DNA of 64,000 nt from Sisyra terminalis (lineage: Eukaryota > Arthropoda > Insecta > Neuroptera > Sisyridae), in contig OY292279.1 in NCBI GenBank assembly GCA_958496175.1, forward strand, positions 5,642,001 to 5,706,000. The letters run 5' to 3'. Every line of letters begins with the position of its first letter. Within the stretch, counting starts at the first letter, position 1. A model generated the notes under the pieces. The model had not been told where the DNA came from and searched no databases. It saw nothing but the letters and a program-made list of their open reading frames with translations. Of the stretch, positions 19,295-31,188 are shown in pieces. A program made the translations under genes and the position numbers.

Positions 19295-21980
19295 TATACT
19301 AGCTGATCCCCGCGACTTTGTCTGCGTAACGTAGGTGTAGATTATATTTTCTTTTAAAATTTGCTATTTGTAGTGGTAAATGAAAATTTCTATTTTTCTT
19401 ATTTCTTTTATGAAAAACATAATCATATTTAAAAACACTGTTTTGTCGACTTTAAAATGTCACATATAATAAACTGTTGCTAAGAATAAAATAATTGGGA
19501 ATTTGAAAAAAAAAAATTATTGATTTTTTTCATGTATTTTAAAACTTTATTATTAATAATATTGATATTTAATGCAAAAAACTTAAAAAAAATTTTTTTT
19601 CAATTTATTATAAACGATTAAAAATTGATAAAATTTAAAAAAAAATCACGTGACTATAAACGCGCCATGAATGGTCACCATAGTTGTGACGTAATAATGT
19701 TATAGCTATTTAATAACAATACAGCGTTTACAGCTATTACACGTGACTAGACAATAATATTGAAAATTTATTGTTAAAAAACGAGTCGTTAGTTGATTCC
19801 AATTAGCTATGTGTGATAAATGATTCATAAAGGCAAAGTCTGATAATATTCCTGCACTGCTTGAAACCATTTATTTCGATGTTTGCCATCTTGGGGAACA
19901 TTTAAAAACATTTTGTTAGGAGTTGTTTTTGTAGTATTCGTTCATAATGGTACAAAACAAGAACGATAACTTTTAAGGTTCGACATGCTCAATATAAATT
20001 TCAATATTTAACTATCACAACAGAATTAAATCAATCAAAACACTGTACTTATTATTTCTGTATCAACTGCAATAAGTGACAATTAACATTAGGACGTCAC
20101 ACGCGCTCGTGTTTGTTCGGGAGCTGTCGGCGTGTTTTCGGTACTAGATTCAAAAAATTCAAAAATTAATTTTTATTTTGAAATAACTTTTAAATTATTG
20201 CGAAAATAAAAAAATAAAAAATAGTTTTGCTATAAAACTTATATATGATCTTTCCATTTATCACAAAAAAAAAAAAAATTCACAAACCCAATTGTATGAA
20301 ATAATCAATTAATTTTCAAAAAATATTTATAAATATCTAAAAAGAGTATGTCAATTGCGTATACCTACCGTGAACCAAATAATCCGTAAATCAATCAGCA
20401 TCTATACATAAATAAAAAATATCGCCAAGTTCAATAAATTCGGTCTTAATTATGAGTAAAAAAGTCGAAAGTTAATAAAATAATCGCGTCAAAATAACAG
20501 AAGTTAAGGATCTAGATTTTTGAATTATAGTAAGAATCCCATCTCACTGTTTCGATTCCCGAATGAACCTTTTTCCAAAAATTATTACACTATTGCAATG
20601 TACAACACAACCGCGAAATTGAAATTTGTACAATGGCACGAAACCCAGTTCTTCCATAATCAAGTATAACCATTATGTATCTATAAACTTATTATTAAAT
20701 ATCTGAATTTCAACTATATAATTAAACCATATTGGATAGTCTAGAGTTCACCATAAACGATTTGGCGTATGCCGTTTGTTCTGGAAGAGCATTTTAAATT
20801 TCTTTTATCACTATGGCTTACCGTAACAATGTCAGTATTTTCTTTTAGTTCGCCGAATTTCAAAGGGTACTCGCTCACTAATGTAATTATTTCAGATTTT
20901 CAGGTTTACAATATGTGAAAACCAAAAAACTTAAAGCTCATATATAAACTTAAGTTAACCTTTTTTAGATATATTTGTCAGCTTTTATTTTTAAGCAGAC
21001 CTCAAGTTTTTGTTTCTGATAATAAACCAAATTTGTTTTATATTAAGCAGTTATAACGTTTCTCCTTTAACGGACTTTGATTATGAAATTTGAAATTTCG
21101 ATTGTTTATTAGACGTTATGCCCCACAAACTTAGCCACCTTTTTTTCACTATTTTAGGGGTGGAATTATCGAAAACCCTTTCTTATTATTAGATCATTTT
21201 TTAACTTTTAAATACCTTTCCAATGATATATAACTCGTCTGTCTAATATAAAATATTTTTTTTCATCCCTCAGTTTTTACGTAAGGGATACATTCCCTTA
21301 TTGTTTTTAAGGAATGATAAGTAGTCTAATGTATGTGGGTAATTGTGTTGTATCTGAATATCAAGTTTCATTAAATTCGGATGTTCCGTTCTTTACTATA
21401 GTGCCGTCTAACCGAGCGGTGACCATGCGACATTTTTCAAATAACTTACATTTTTAAACTTGTGATATCTTTCGAATGAAATGTTCAAATTGAATAACTC
21501 AAAAAGTTATATAATGGCATTGAAACAAACTTAAATATGAAGTCATTTATTTTGATAAGGATTAATCCCAAAGTATAAATAAAAGAGCTTTTATAACTGT
21601 GGCATTTATAATATATATATTTTTTAAAATGACATAATACTTATTGTGACATAACTATAATAGTTAGACATATACTGTTGCTCTATTTTTTGTAGATAAT
21701 GATATGTTCTGCAAAATCGTACTACATTATTTTGTTCTATAACCAATAATTTTCGCAGCGCACGCGATAAAAGAATGTTTTTTGGTAATTTTTTCAGACC
21801 TTGGGTTACATTATTGGAGTTTTAGTATAGATGGCTAACTTTTTTGGAAATTTAATATAGCCCATGTTCACCGGAAAAAGTTTAGCTTCCCAACAGTGAA
21901 AGAATTTTTCAAATCGGTCAAGTAGTTTCGGAGACTATTCAAAGCAAACAAACAATCAAATCTTTCCTCTTTATAATAAT

Positions 21981-21985
<5 letters not shown>
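19295..21985 (+). repeat. Dispersed repeat R, copy B, long form with nested insertion
   Basis: It begins TATACTAGCTGATCCCCGCG and ends CTTTATAATAATAGATAT, followed by a TA run. Without the nested element (19,498-20,289) it is about 1.9 kb. It aligns with 28,795-31,188 over most of its length, with no conserved coding frame. The ends TATACTA and TAGTATA-like are weakly inverted. The class of this family was not determined. Confidence 0.8.
19493..20294. mobile_element. 792-bp THAP-derived element, copy 1, with AATTG duplication
   Basis: AATTG occurs at 19,493-19,497 and 20,290-20,294. Collapsing the insertion restores the text of copy C (AAAATAAAATGGTTGTATAT near 28,985), so this is an insertion into repeat R. 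The ends GGGAATTTG and CACAAACCC are imperfect inverted repeats. It is about 90% similar by eye to the copy at 60,960-61,725. The region matching that copy's THAP frame is disrupted here by extra bases near 19,806-19,850. Confidence 0.8.

Positions 21986-22011
<26 letters not shown>
21984..22011. repeat. (TA)n microsatellite
   Basis: An uninterrupted TA run directly follows the 3' end of repeat R copy B, a common arrangement for elements that end in short A/T repeats. Confidence 0.9.
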
Positions 22012-22017
<6 letters not shown>

Positions 22018-24232
22018 ATTCAATTATATGCTCAATTGATGATATAAAATAACATAATTAAAACTTGAAGGCCAAAATGAGAGAATGGCAGCTTTAAATA
22101 TGTCGTTTAAGTAATCTGAACCGGTTTGAGGCATTTATTATTTGTTGTCAATCATAAATACATTAACACCTTTTTCCGATTCCATAAATTACACCTTTGA
22201 ATCAGCATTTTTCTCATTACAATATTATTTATTATCACAAGTTGAGAACAGATAACATTCTTTTCAATTTCACACCTGTTTGGAATTTATTCGGTTTTAC
22301 TCACAGTAATGGTCATTATGGACCAAAGGTCAAAAAAATTGTACTTTAATATTTGTCTACCTGAATTCTACCGTATGATTGAAGAACAGGTTAATCAATT
22401 TCGATAATATAATGTTTTCAGGTACATCTTAGTGTTTCGCCAAAAAAAAGAATATAAAGGTCACAAACAAGTCCAATTTAAATAGTTTTACCAATATTTT
22501 ATTTTGGTTTCAATTATGGTTCCAATTTAAAGACAGCTTTACTGATTTGATAGAAACTTTGTAATCAAGTTCAACTAATTTTTCTTCAGAAGAAAAGGTT
22601 GTCTATTAACGATTAATTATTAATAACAAAACTAGTGTTCAGAGGAAGACCGATTAAAGAAGAAGATTTGAAAGATAATTTTAAATCCAAAGAAGTCAAC
22701 GGTTTTATTTCAAATTTAGTTAAAGAGAAATCTTTCTACTTTAAAAAAAAACCTCTCCAAAATTGATTTAACCTCCGAACATTTTTTATTTAGTCAAACG
22801 TAAAAACAAACTTGTAAAATTGAGACTTTTCTTGTATATATAATAGTTTTCTGAATAGAATTCTGTAGTAATATTTTGCATGCAACAATAAATTTATTTT
22901 CAACCACATTCATTACGCTAAATGAATATACTTCTTGCATCTTCTTGTAATTTGGGTTGAAAAGTTCAATTGCTCTTGCAATAGTAATATGAAGTTTCAT
23001 TTTTATTCATCCTCCAATAACTTTCAGAATTGTTCACAACACAAACACAATTGGTATATTATAGCGAAACAAAAGTTATATAAAAGTGATCTTAATCTTT
23101 TTCGCATCAAACAATTTTCAAGAGCCTCAATTCACAATCTTTCCATTCTTATGTTTGTTTACAATTTAGGATTTTATATGTCCTCGTTTTTCTTAAATCA
23201 AAACCCAAGTACTTATATTTATATAAGTTTTCTATTTTCAGTTGAAATCTCTGGTTTTTTAAGGACCAAAAACAAAATAAAATATACGTTGAGTTTAGAC
23301 CACAAACATTCTAAAATATTTGCCACTAACTATTTACAAAGGTGTCGTAAAAGCACTTTGTATTCATGTTAATAATGAACAATAGATGAGCGAATAATTA
23401 AATTTTGTTTTGATAAAATGAAGGCAGTAATTTAAGTTTCAAAGCTGTTAAAAATAAAATCGTTTTGTTTAAGTATAAATATCAAGGAAACAATGTTTTC
23501 AAAAGCTTTTAATATCACCTCAATTACTAAGTAATTATCCATTAGCGTTTTTTGAAATTGAAATAGATCATACTTTGATTGAAGTTTACATCAGTTTACA
23601 TAAAAATTATTTTTGAAATTGGCATTGAAGGAAATTGGGTGTTAAACAAATTAAAACGACCCTAAATACTTGAATATTATCTTAAATACTTCCTAAATTT
23701 CATTAAATTATCGTTTTTATTTTCTGAGAAGAGTATCTTTCGTAACACGTTTCTGTAAAGCCACAGAATATAATCAGGGAGCTTTGGTGAAAGTATAGTT
23801 GTAGTTGCAAATTAGGATTGACTATGTTCTGATAGAACATGTTTTAGCCAAAGATCCTTCGTTTACATGTTACGAATAGTTTAGAAAATGAATTAAAACT
23901 TATATCACTATCCTCTATTTAGTCCAAGTCCATTTTGCCATGATTTTAGTGCAAAAATAGTTACAAAAAATGCATTGAAAAAACGTGTTACAAAGATTAT
24001 GTTTTTATGGTGTTACTTTTTCTAAAATTTTTCCTAATTTTAAAGTTAAAAATTTAAACTTCAAAATCAAAGAAGATTTAAAAAAAAATGCGTTTTTATC
24101 AGTTTAAATATTAAAATATTTATCGAATGAAATGATTTATAGTTCTATTCTTTCATTGCTGTAGAATTTGTTGTTTAATCCCTGAAATAATTCTCATAAA
24201 TTGCGAATAGCGTTCAACAGAAAAGGGAAGAA
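22012..24232. other. AT-rich sequence, no firm gene
   Basis: The longest frame here, 22,935-23,372 on the plus strand, starts with TTG and encodes 145 residues with no recognisable motif, signal peptide or splice context. It is not called. A weak inverted relation is seen around 23,730-23,880. Otherwise nothing was identified. Confidence 0.3.
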
Positions 24233-24385
24233 ATGAAGACAAAACTTGTAATCGATACATGGGATTATAAAACATTTGATTATTATCATAAACCAATAAT
24301 TTATTTTTTCACAGGACAAAGAGAAGAATTTATAATCTGGGGCCTTACAATAATATGGATAAGACATATTACTTTGGCAGACTAA
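24233..24385 (+). CDS. Small frame, possible NUDIX hydrolase C-terminus
   Basis: The frame reads from ATG through VIDTWDYKTFDYYHKPIIYF and then GQREEFIIWGLTIIWIRHIT to a TAA, 50 residues. It is open upstream to about 24,200. The segment IIYFFTGQREEFIIWGLT resembles the end of coenzyme A diphosphatase-type NUDIX proteins (hydrophobic strand, acidic residues, IWGLT). That is a judgement from memory of the family and cannot be confirmed here. An alternative is a terminal exon starting after TTTTTTCACAG at 24,315. It may be a pseudogene fragment or chance. Confidence 0.2.
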   Translation: MKTKLVIDTWDYKTFDYYHKPIIYFFTGQREEFIIWGLTIIWIRHITLAD

Positions 24386-24584
24386 AATTGGAAATATAAG
24401 TTATTAAAAACTGACAAAGTTTTAAGCATTTAGAATGAAATGAAAACACGACAACAGTGGAAACATTTTGGACTTAATAAAAGATTCATTATATATTGAT
24501 AAATTGGTTGTGTCCATAATTTACATTATATTATTTATTTTTAGTAGGAAAGTGGACTTAAAGGATGTAAATCCATATATTAAT

Positions 24585-24655
24585 TATTAAATTAGCGGCG
24601 TTTCGGTCTTTTATTTGACCTTCATCAGGCTTCTTTATATGAAGCCTGGAAAAAA
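24585..24655 (-). mobile_element. Penelope-like terminal repeat fragment
   Basis: On the minus strand GCCTGATGAAGGTC, a loop, GACCGAAACGCCGCTAATTT matches the layout of the pseudo-LTR arms at 16.8 kb. A perfect 7-bp hairpin AGGCTTC ... GAAGCCT lies beside it. Only one arm is present. Confidence 0.45.
24601..24628 (-). ncRNA. Hammerhead-like core
   Basis: On the minus strand CTGATGA, A, stem GGTC, an 8-nt loop, stem GACC, then GAAA. The 4-bp stem II is perfect. Stems I and III were not resolved. Confidence 0.4.
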
Positions 24656-24659
24656 TTGG

Positions 24660-25921
24660 AAAAATACCATCAAGTTGGGGGTAAGATGTTTATTAAAGTT
24701 CATTTTCTTTGCAATTATCATGTTTTTTTTCCTCAAAATTGTGCAATTTTCATTGTAGAAAATGGAAAAATATTCAGGGTTGTTGGAGGGAAGTTATGCT
24801 TTCGGTTCCGATAACTCCTGGCCTTTGTTGAGGAATGCTTTGGTACTGATCTATAGAAGATAATTCAAGAGACGTTATTTAGATAATACATGGTTTCCAA
24901 ATTAATCGACTTTCAATCTATGATATTGATTTAATATATGCGCCGTTTATTTTGAAAGTGAGTTAAGTCCATTTCAAGAACAATCCCTATAATGTTATCA
25001 TTTTTAACCAATGGAACATAAGATACTAAGGAGGAGGGAATAATTGGCGTTTTTGTTAACAACTAAAATGAAATCAGTAATTTGTCAAAATTTAGCAGTT
25101 AAATAATTAACAAACTTTGTTCTAGATAAAAGAAGAATCACCATATAGACCGTCCTTGAAATGAACTTACGCCCCTTTCAAAATAAACGAGTCATATATC
25201 TTTATATATTAAGATAAAAATCGGTTGAAAATTGAAAATGGTTTCAATTTTCTAGGTAAAATTATTGTCTTTTTATCAAGCGTAGGAAATATAAAAAAAA
25301 TAAGTTTTAATTGAGCAGTTTTATTACTTAAGAGTAACGGAAATTACGAAAGCACGGCGAAGGAATGGTATGAAAATATAACATGAATTGATTTGGAATA
25401 ACACATTTAACATTGTTTTAAATTTTTCAAAGAAAAATCCAAGATATAGTTTGATATAGAGCAAAAATTCGGCCAATGATGAGGAACCATCATAAACAAA
25501 ATAAGAATAGTAGAATTAGATATTTAAAGGATATGTTTAAAGGACATAATAATTGATAGAATATGATGAATATAGACGCCAGAATAAATAGTAAGGGCAT
25601 TTCAAAAGAATATCCTATAACAGTTGGCAAAAATGGGTATTAAAATGGTAAACCACGGAAAAGAAATGAAATAAGAAGAGTTGCTCAAAGATGTGAAACT
25701 TATATTTATATAAGTTTCATCTCGATACAATTTTTAGCGAAAATCCAATAGAATTTTTCCGAATTTTCCTCCTTATATGGTTTGAATCAATTTTCCAAAG
25801 ATTGTCATTTGAATTTTAGATTCTTTAATAAGGTTATTAAAAGTATATCTGCAAATATTCAGTTTCGGAAAATTGTTAAATTTTTGAGAAAATTCCTGTC
25901 GATATGTAATGACAGACGAAT
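24660..25921. other. AT-rich sequence, no gene seen
   Basis: No frame of interest, RNA gene or identifiable repeat was found. Confidence 0.3.
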
Positions 25922-26648
25922 ATTGTAATCAGTGGCGTAGCTACCTAGGGGCTAGGCGGGGCAGTGCTCCGGGGCCCTCAAGCTCAGGGGGCCCTCGAAT
26001 CCTTACCAGAAATCTTGATCGAACTGAACTTTTGGAAATTCAGTTGAAAGTTCACCAATTATTTAAGGAAATAATGAGCAAGTATGGAGTGCTAGAATGC
26101 GGCCTAACGGAAGTATTTACAGCGATGTTATTATTCTTTACAATTCCTGTCACTTCTGCAGCAGCTAAAAAGTCATTTAGCAAATTAAAAATAATAACAA
26201 ATTATTTGAGAAATAATATGGACCAAACTCGACTCCGATATTTATCGTTAATAGCAATTGAAAACAAAACCGCATCAAGCCTGGATTTAAACGAAGTCAT
26301 TGATACTTTTGCGAAAACTAAAACTGGGAAAAAATTGTAAAAATAATTGTTCTTTAGTCAGTTGGTAGGGCCGATCTTTATATATTAAACTCTTGAATCT
26401 TTTCTATTTCATTTTATTAGTCAAGCCTACACCAAGTATTAGTTGTTATTTATGTTGTTACTGTTTAATATTTTTATTACCTACCCTGCAGTGCACAAAA
26501 AAGAGCTTAAGTAGCTTAGCATTTTTAAAGTATTTATATATTTCAAATTTTTATTTTATTAAACCTAATCAGCTTACATAGCAGTGGGGTCCCATTTTTT
26601 AATTTGCCCCAGGGCCCTTAGTTACCTAGCTACGCCACTGATTGTAAT
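25922..26648 (+). mobile_element. hAT transposon, internally deleted, exact 8-bp TSD
   Basis: The element runs from CAGTGGCGTAGCTACCTAGG (25,930) to CTAGCTACGCCACTG (ends 26,640), 711 bp. ATTGTAAT flanks it on both sides (25,922-25,929 and 26,641-26,648), the 8-bp duplication typical of hAT. Only the C-terminal end of a transposase remains inside, so it depends on a transposase from elsewhere. Confidence 0.95.
25990..26340 (+). pseudogene. hAT transposase C-terminal dimerisation domain
   Basis: The frame (open from 25,909, just outside the element) becomes protein-like after about residue 28. LLFFTIPVTSAAAKKSFSKL followed by KIITNYLRNNMDQTRLRYLS and LIAIENKTASSLD is the conserved hAT C-terminal dimerisation block, with the usual TSAAAERSFSKLK signature changed to AAAKKSFSK. 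It ends TGKKL with TAA at 26,338. The catalytic core and BED zinc finger are absent, so this is the tail of a much longer protein fused to the 5' end of the element by an internal deletion. Confidence 0.9.
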
Positions 26649-27108
26649 GAATGCTACCTTGGTACCTCATTTTTTATTTTTTTTCAAAGTAAGAATCATG
26701 ATAACTCTTTTTAATTCTATTTATTGAAAAGTTTCTGAGGGTTAAAGAAAATTATTACTTAGAAATTTTGATTTGTCCCAGGGCCCTTAGTTACCTAGCT
26801 ACGCTACTGATTGTAATGCATGTTACCTTGGTACCTCATTTTTTAATTTTTTTCAAAGTAAGAATCATGATAACTCTTTTTAATTCTATTTATTGAAAAG
26901 TTTCTGAGGGTTAAAGAAAATTATTACTTAGAAATTTTGATTTGTCCCAGGGCCCTTAGTTACCTAGCTACGCCACTGGTTGTAATGCATGTTACCTTGG
27001 TATCTCGTTTTTTAAATTTTTTCAAGGTAAGGATCATGATAACTCTATTTAATTCTATTTACCAGAAAATTTCTGAGGGTTAAAGAAAATTACTACTTAG
27101 AAATTTTG
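26611..27108. repeat. Three tandem 169-bp units, each holding the hAT right end
   Basis: AGGGCCCTTA occurs at 26,611, 26,780 and 26,949, a period of exactly 169 bp. Each unit holds the last 30 bp of the hAT element, then TTGTAATG and 139 bp of flanking DNA. Units one and two are nearly identical; the third is more diverged and ends in GAAATTTTGA before unique sequence. Confidence 0.95.
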
Positions 27109-27602
27109 ACAACCAAAAGAAGGAACCCAATTTTTAAATAAATAGAGAACGAAACTTTGCTATCCATACAAACGATTTTCCGGGAATGGAAAAATATTGA
27201 AATACGAGCAAATAACTGATGAAAATTCTTTAAATTTCGAATCGTATATTTTTAACAGCTGAGATAATTAATTTGATTCCAAGTTCATTGTACACCAATT
27301 AACCTTTATTTTTCCACTCCTATAACACGAATTTACTAAATTAATTAAAATGGGGCTAAGTTTAATGTGTACTCTCTTTAAAACAAGAAATCTAAAAATC
27401 GGATAATCCTGTTAAAAATGCGGGTTGGTCATTAGAAGTACGTAAATGTACGTATAGAATTGAGAACCTCGTTTTTTTGTTGGTTAAAAATGAGTATATT
27501 TTCTCGATAAGGCATTAACTATACATCAAAAATGTCGTATCTGATAATTGAATGATTGATGCCAAGTAATAAATGCATTTTATCCCGTTTTTATTGTTGC
27601 AG
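27109..27602. other. No gene seen; ends in a splice-acceptor-like tract
   Basis: AT-rich sequence. Its last 25 bases, TTTATCCCGTTTTTATTGTTGCAG-like, form a pyrimidine tract and AG consistent with a 3' splice site for the exon that follows. Confidence 0.4.
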
Positions 27603-27931
27603 GAATTGATGCGAGCGAAAATTCTGTGCTGCACCGGGCGAATACGTGCAGCACTTACATTAGCGTACGTCATAAAATGGGAACGAACGTTCCAGTGTCA
27701 TCGTCGACGGTAATGAAAACGACGTCAGGAACGACAGGAGCGGCGGGATGCTGTTCCTTAAATCGACACTCACACCGCCACAATCATTCCATGTGCCGCC
27801 GTAATACAACTCAACAACGGTGCTCCAATTCGACGACCAACGGCAACAATATCCCAACTGCTCATTTCACCTCCCATCGAAACATTCGACGAAACAATAA
27901 CAACACTTCATATAGTGAGGAACAAATATAA
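27603..27931 (+). CDS. Candidate terminal exon of an unidentified host gene
   Basis: After a good acceptor (TTATTGTTGCAG) a frame is open for about 108 codons and ends in TAA at 27,931. It reads IDASENSVLHRANTCSTYIS at the start, then VRHKMGTNVPVSSSTVMKTT, with a Cys/His/Asn/Thr-rich middle and the end NNNNTSYSEEQI. The first complete codon follows two bases of a split codon. The stretch is far richer in G and C than its neighbours, with ACG, GCG and CGA codons, as expected of coding DNA in an AT-rich genome. I do not recognise the family; the basic, low-complexity tail would fit a disordered C-terminus. No upstream exon was located within the window. Confidence 0.4.
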
Positions 27932-28294
27932 GTTTGTGATCAAAGTGAGATAAAATGAATGATGAAAAAAAAAAGAAACCACTTAGTGCTTGTAATTTTC
28001 GAGGAGATGATGATTCCGGGATGAATTCAGAGAATTTTATTAATTGGTTAATATAGTGTTTTGTAAGCATAGAAACAAGCGACAGCTCTATGTTTCACGA
28101 GCTTTATGAATAATATCAAAAAGCTTTCTAATAAAGCTTGCTTTTCATTGCAGTATTTAATAACGTAACGTTTATTATAACTCAAACAATTATCAAGAAA
28201 TTATATATTTCCTCATTGATTTTTCAAGTAACTCCCGAGAATTTTCCCCGTTTTGAAGTTATGGCTTTCCCAAATAAAATTATTGTATATATAC
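27932..28294. other. No gene seen; possible 3' UTR
   Basis: AT-rich sequence downstream of the candidate exon. Nothing was recognised apart from the edge of the element that starts at 28,295. Confidence 0.3.
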
Positions 28295-28454
28295 GTAGGG
28301 GAGACTGGGTACAAAAGTAACGACGGGTCGAAAGTAACAAATACTTTCTAGGCTTATCCAATGGGCAAATTCCGCTTTGCTGCCATCAGGTTATAGCCTA
28401 GAGCACCCCCCTCAATCGCATTAAGTCGATGCGTGCGCAGTGCGTTATTAGGTT

Positions 28455-28617
28455 ATATAATAGCAAGGTTTATAAAATACACAAGTTGCCCCATTAAATG
28501 ACGTCATCCGAAGAATTTTGAAATTTGAATTAGTTTGAAGATATGTACGAATGTCTTCTGCATGCGTCACGGGGCGCATGAGGCCACCTGTGTATTTTAT
28601 AAACCTTCATATAATAG
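28455..28617. mobile_element. 145-bp MITE with 9-bp duplication
   Basis: The body (28,464-28,608) runs from CAAGGTTTATAAAATACACA to TGTGTATTTTATAAACCTTC, inverted repeats of about 20 bp. ATATAATAG occurs at 28,455-28,463 and 28,609-28,617. It could be an 8-bp-type (hAT-like) insertion with one coincidental base. Confidence 0.85.
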
Positions 28618-28794
28618 GACGTTATGTGTTTTAACGAGCCAAAAGTACGTTTTTCGACATTTTCTTATTTATTATTTACATAGTCGTAAAATAATCATGG
28701 CAATCCGAATATTTGCATATAATATATATTCTTGATTAGATAAATTGTACATGATTTAAATTCATTTTTCTCTAGCACGTTCCGTTTTATAGTT

Positions 28795-31188
28795 ATACTA
28801 GCTGATCCCCGCGACTTCGTCTGCGTTACGTAGATGCAGATTATATTTTCTTTTTAAATTTGCTATTGGTAATGGCATATGAAAATTATTATTTTTCTTA
28901 TTTCTTTTACGAAAAACATAATCATACCTGAAAACACTATTTTGTCAACTTTAAAAAGAAACATTTAATAAACTGTTACTTAAAATAAAATGGTTGTATA
29001 TAATGATCAATTAATTTTCAAAATGTATTTATAAATATCTAAAAAGAGTACGGTCTATTCCGTATACCTACGGTAAGTATACCTACCAAGAACCAATTAA
29101 TCCGTAAATCAATCACCATCTATATATAAATAAAAACTATCGTTAAGTTCAGTAAAGTCAGTCATAATTTTGACTAAAAACAGTCAAAAGTTGTCAAAAC
29201 ACTCGCCTAGATATTTAGAATATTTGTAGAAATCCCATTTCATTATCTCAACTTTTAAACTATTGAAATGTACAAAACTACGGCGAAATTAAAATTTGTT
29301 CAAATACACGAAACCCAGTTTTTCCATAATCAAGTATAACCATTGTGTATCTATGCACTTATTATTAAAATATCTGAATTTCAACTATATACTTAAACCA
29401 TTTTCTTTCAGCTCGCCGAATTTCTCGCTATTCGATATTCGCTCATTAATGAATTTATTTGTGATTACGTATATCAGATTTTTAGGATTACAATATGTGA
29501 AAGCCAAAAAACGTAATGCTCACTTATGAACTTAACCTTTTTTAGATTTATATATTAGAGTTTCAATTTTAAAGCAGATCCTACGTTTTTGTTTCTAATA
29601 TTAAACCAACATTGTTTTATTTTAAGCGATAAAACTTTTCGTCTATAACGAATATACCTTGATAATTAAGTTTGAAATTTCGATTGTTTATTAGACGTTA
29701 TGTCGTTAAAACTTTTCCACCATTTTTCACTCTTTTAGAGGAGGAATTATATAAAAAACCATTTCTTATTACATATCTGCATCTTATAAGAAAAACACTT
29801 TTCAAATTTCATCGAAACAAATATGCATTTATATTCTAAAATACAAAGTAAAACGAAAAAAAAATATGACCTTTATTTTGATTATCATGATTAAAAAGCA
29901 ATTCGATATCACACATTTTGACGTCGTACATACAAAATTGTTGGAAATAGATAGAAAGCGGGGAAGGAAATTCGAATATTTTATTTTTTTTTCAATAAAA
30001 ATAATTGGTTTTCAAATTATTCTAAATACCGAAGAAAAGTTGGTTTGGAAGATTTTATTTTTTGATTGATAATGAAATATATGACAAAAAATTGCTCTCT
30101 TAATGTTAAATAATTGCTCCAGGTCACAATGATTGGTTCATAAAAATTAGATTTTAAAAAAGTTTGATTGTTGAAAAACAATCAAAAATTAAAAACTGCC
30201 TCTTTGGTATTTGGTATAAGTACCTTTTACCTAAACTTTCATTATAACTACGTGAAATAACGTTATTTAAAATGCTGTAGTAAAATTGATCTAACAAAAA
30301 CAGAAATTTATTATTAATTAATTATTTATTTATTGATTGTTAATTGATTCTACATTTTCTCATATAAAATTAGTCACCCCTTTTACTCTTTTAGGGTGGG
30401 AATTTTCAAAAAAAAAAAATCTTATCAGATGTCTACTTCTTAGAAGGAATACATCGAATATTAAAATTTCATCAGTCAGAGGGGATATATAAATACAGCA
30501 TTTTATGTATGCACGGTATTAAAAACGTATTCACTTAAAGTTTTATTACTATTATTATTATTACTACTACAACTATTTTTTTTTTGTTAATATTTTAATA
30601 TTGAGCAACTCTAAGGGCCTATTTATAACAATTTTGTAAAAACAAATAAAAAAAAAATACTGTAAGATTCGAACCCACGTCTTTATAATTAGAGCATTAG
30701 AATGTCAGATACGTAGGCCATTACGCTATTATCATCAAATATGTTTTTATATGTATAAAGGTTTATATTTCAAAGAGGCAATTTTTTAAAATTTAAATTG
30801 AATTTGCTGTACTTTTTATCAGTTCAACTAAAAATATTTTTACAGATTATTTTTTAACTTTAATTTACCTTTCCAATGATATCTAACTCATTTGTCTAAA
30901 GTAAAATTTCTGTTTTCATCCCTAGGGAATACCTTCCCTTATTATTTTTTTGGAATGATAATTAGCCTATAGTCTGTGGAAAATTGTGTTGTAACTTAAT
31001 ACTAAATTTCATTAAATTCCGTTGTTCCTTTCTTTAGTTAACTCGGGACACACAGACAGACAGACAGACAAAAATTTTAAAAATTTTAAATTTGGAATAA
31101 GGGCCTCTTGAAACAAATATTTATCCTAAAAGTGGGTTCAAAATCGAAATTTACAGACAGACGTAAGCATTTTATACATTAGTATAGA
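28795..31188 (+). repeat. Dispersed repeat R, copy C, uninterrupted long form
   Basis: It begins ATACTAGCTGATCCCCGCGA and ends near ACATTAGTATAGAC, about 2.4 kb. It carries the sites interrupted in copies A (near 30,185) and B (near 28,990), so it serves as the empty-site reference. An ACAG run lies at 31,052-31,069. No long frame is conserved with copy B, so I call it non-coding. Confidence 0.8.
30661..30742 (-). ncRNA. Degenerate tRNA-like module with B box
   Basis: On the minus strand GATAATAGCGTAATGG resembles a pol III A box, and GGGTTCGAATC (30,666-30,676) is a near-perfect B box, spaced as in a tRNA. A D-arm and T-arm can be drawn, but the anticodon arm does not fold, so this is not a functional tRNA. 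It may be a SINE-type head inside repeat R. Confidence 0.3.

Noticed and set aside
22935..23372. 145-codon plus-strand frame considered as a membrane or receptor protein
   Set aside because: There is no ATG-supported start, hydrophobic runs are of the kind AT-rich DNA gives, no conserved residues were recognised, and no splice sites fit.
30661..30742. Functional tRNA gene
   Set aside because: The A and B boxes are present, but the anticodon arm does not fold and the acceptor ends do not pair, so only a tRNA-like module is reported.
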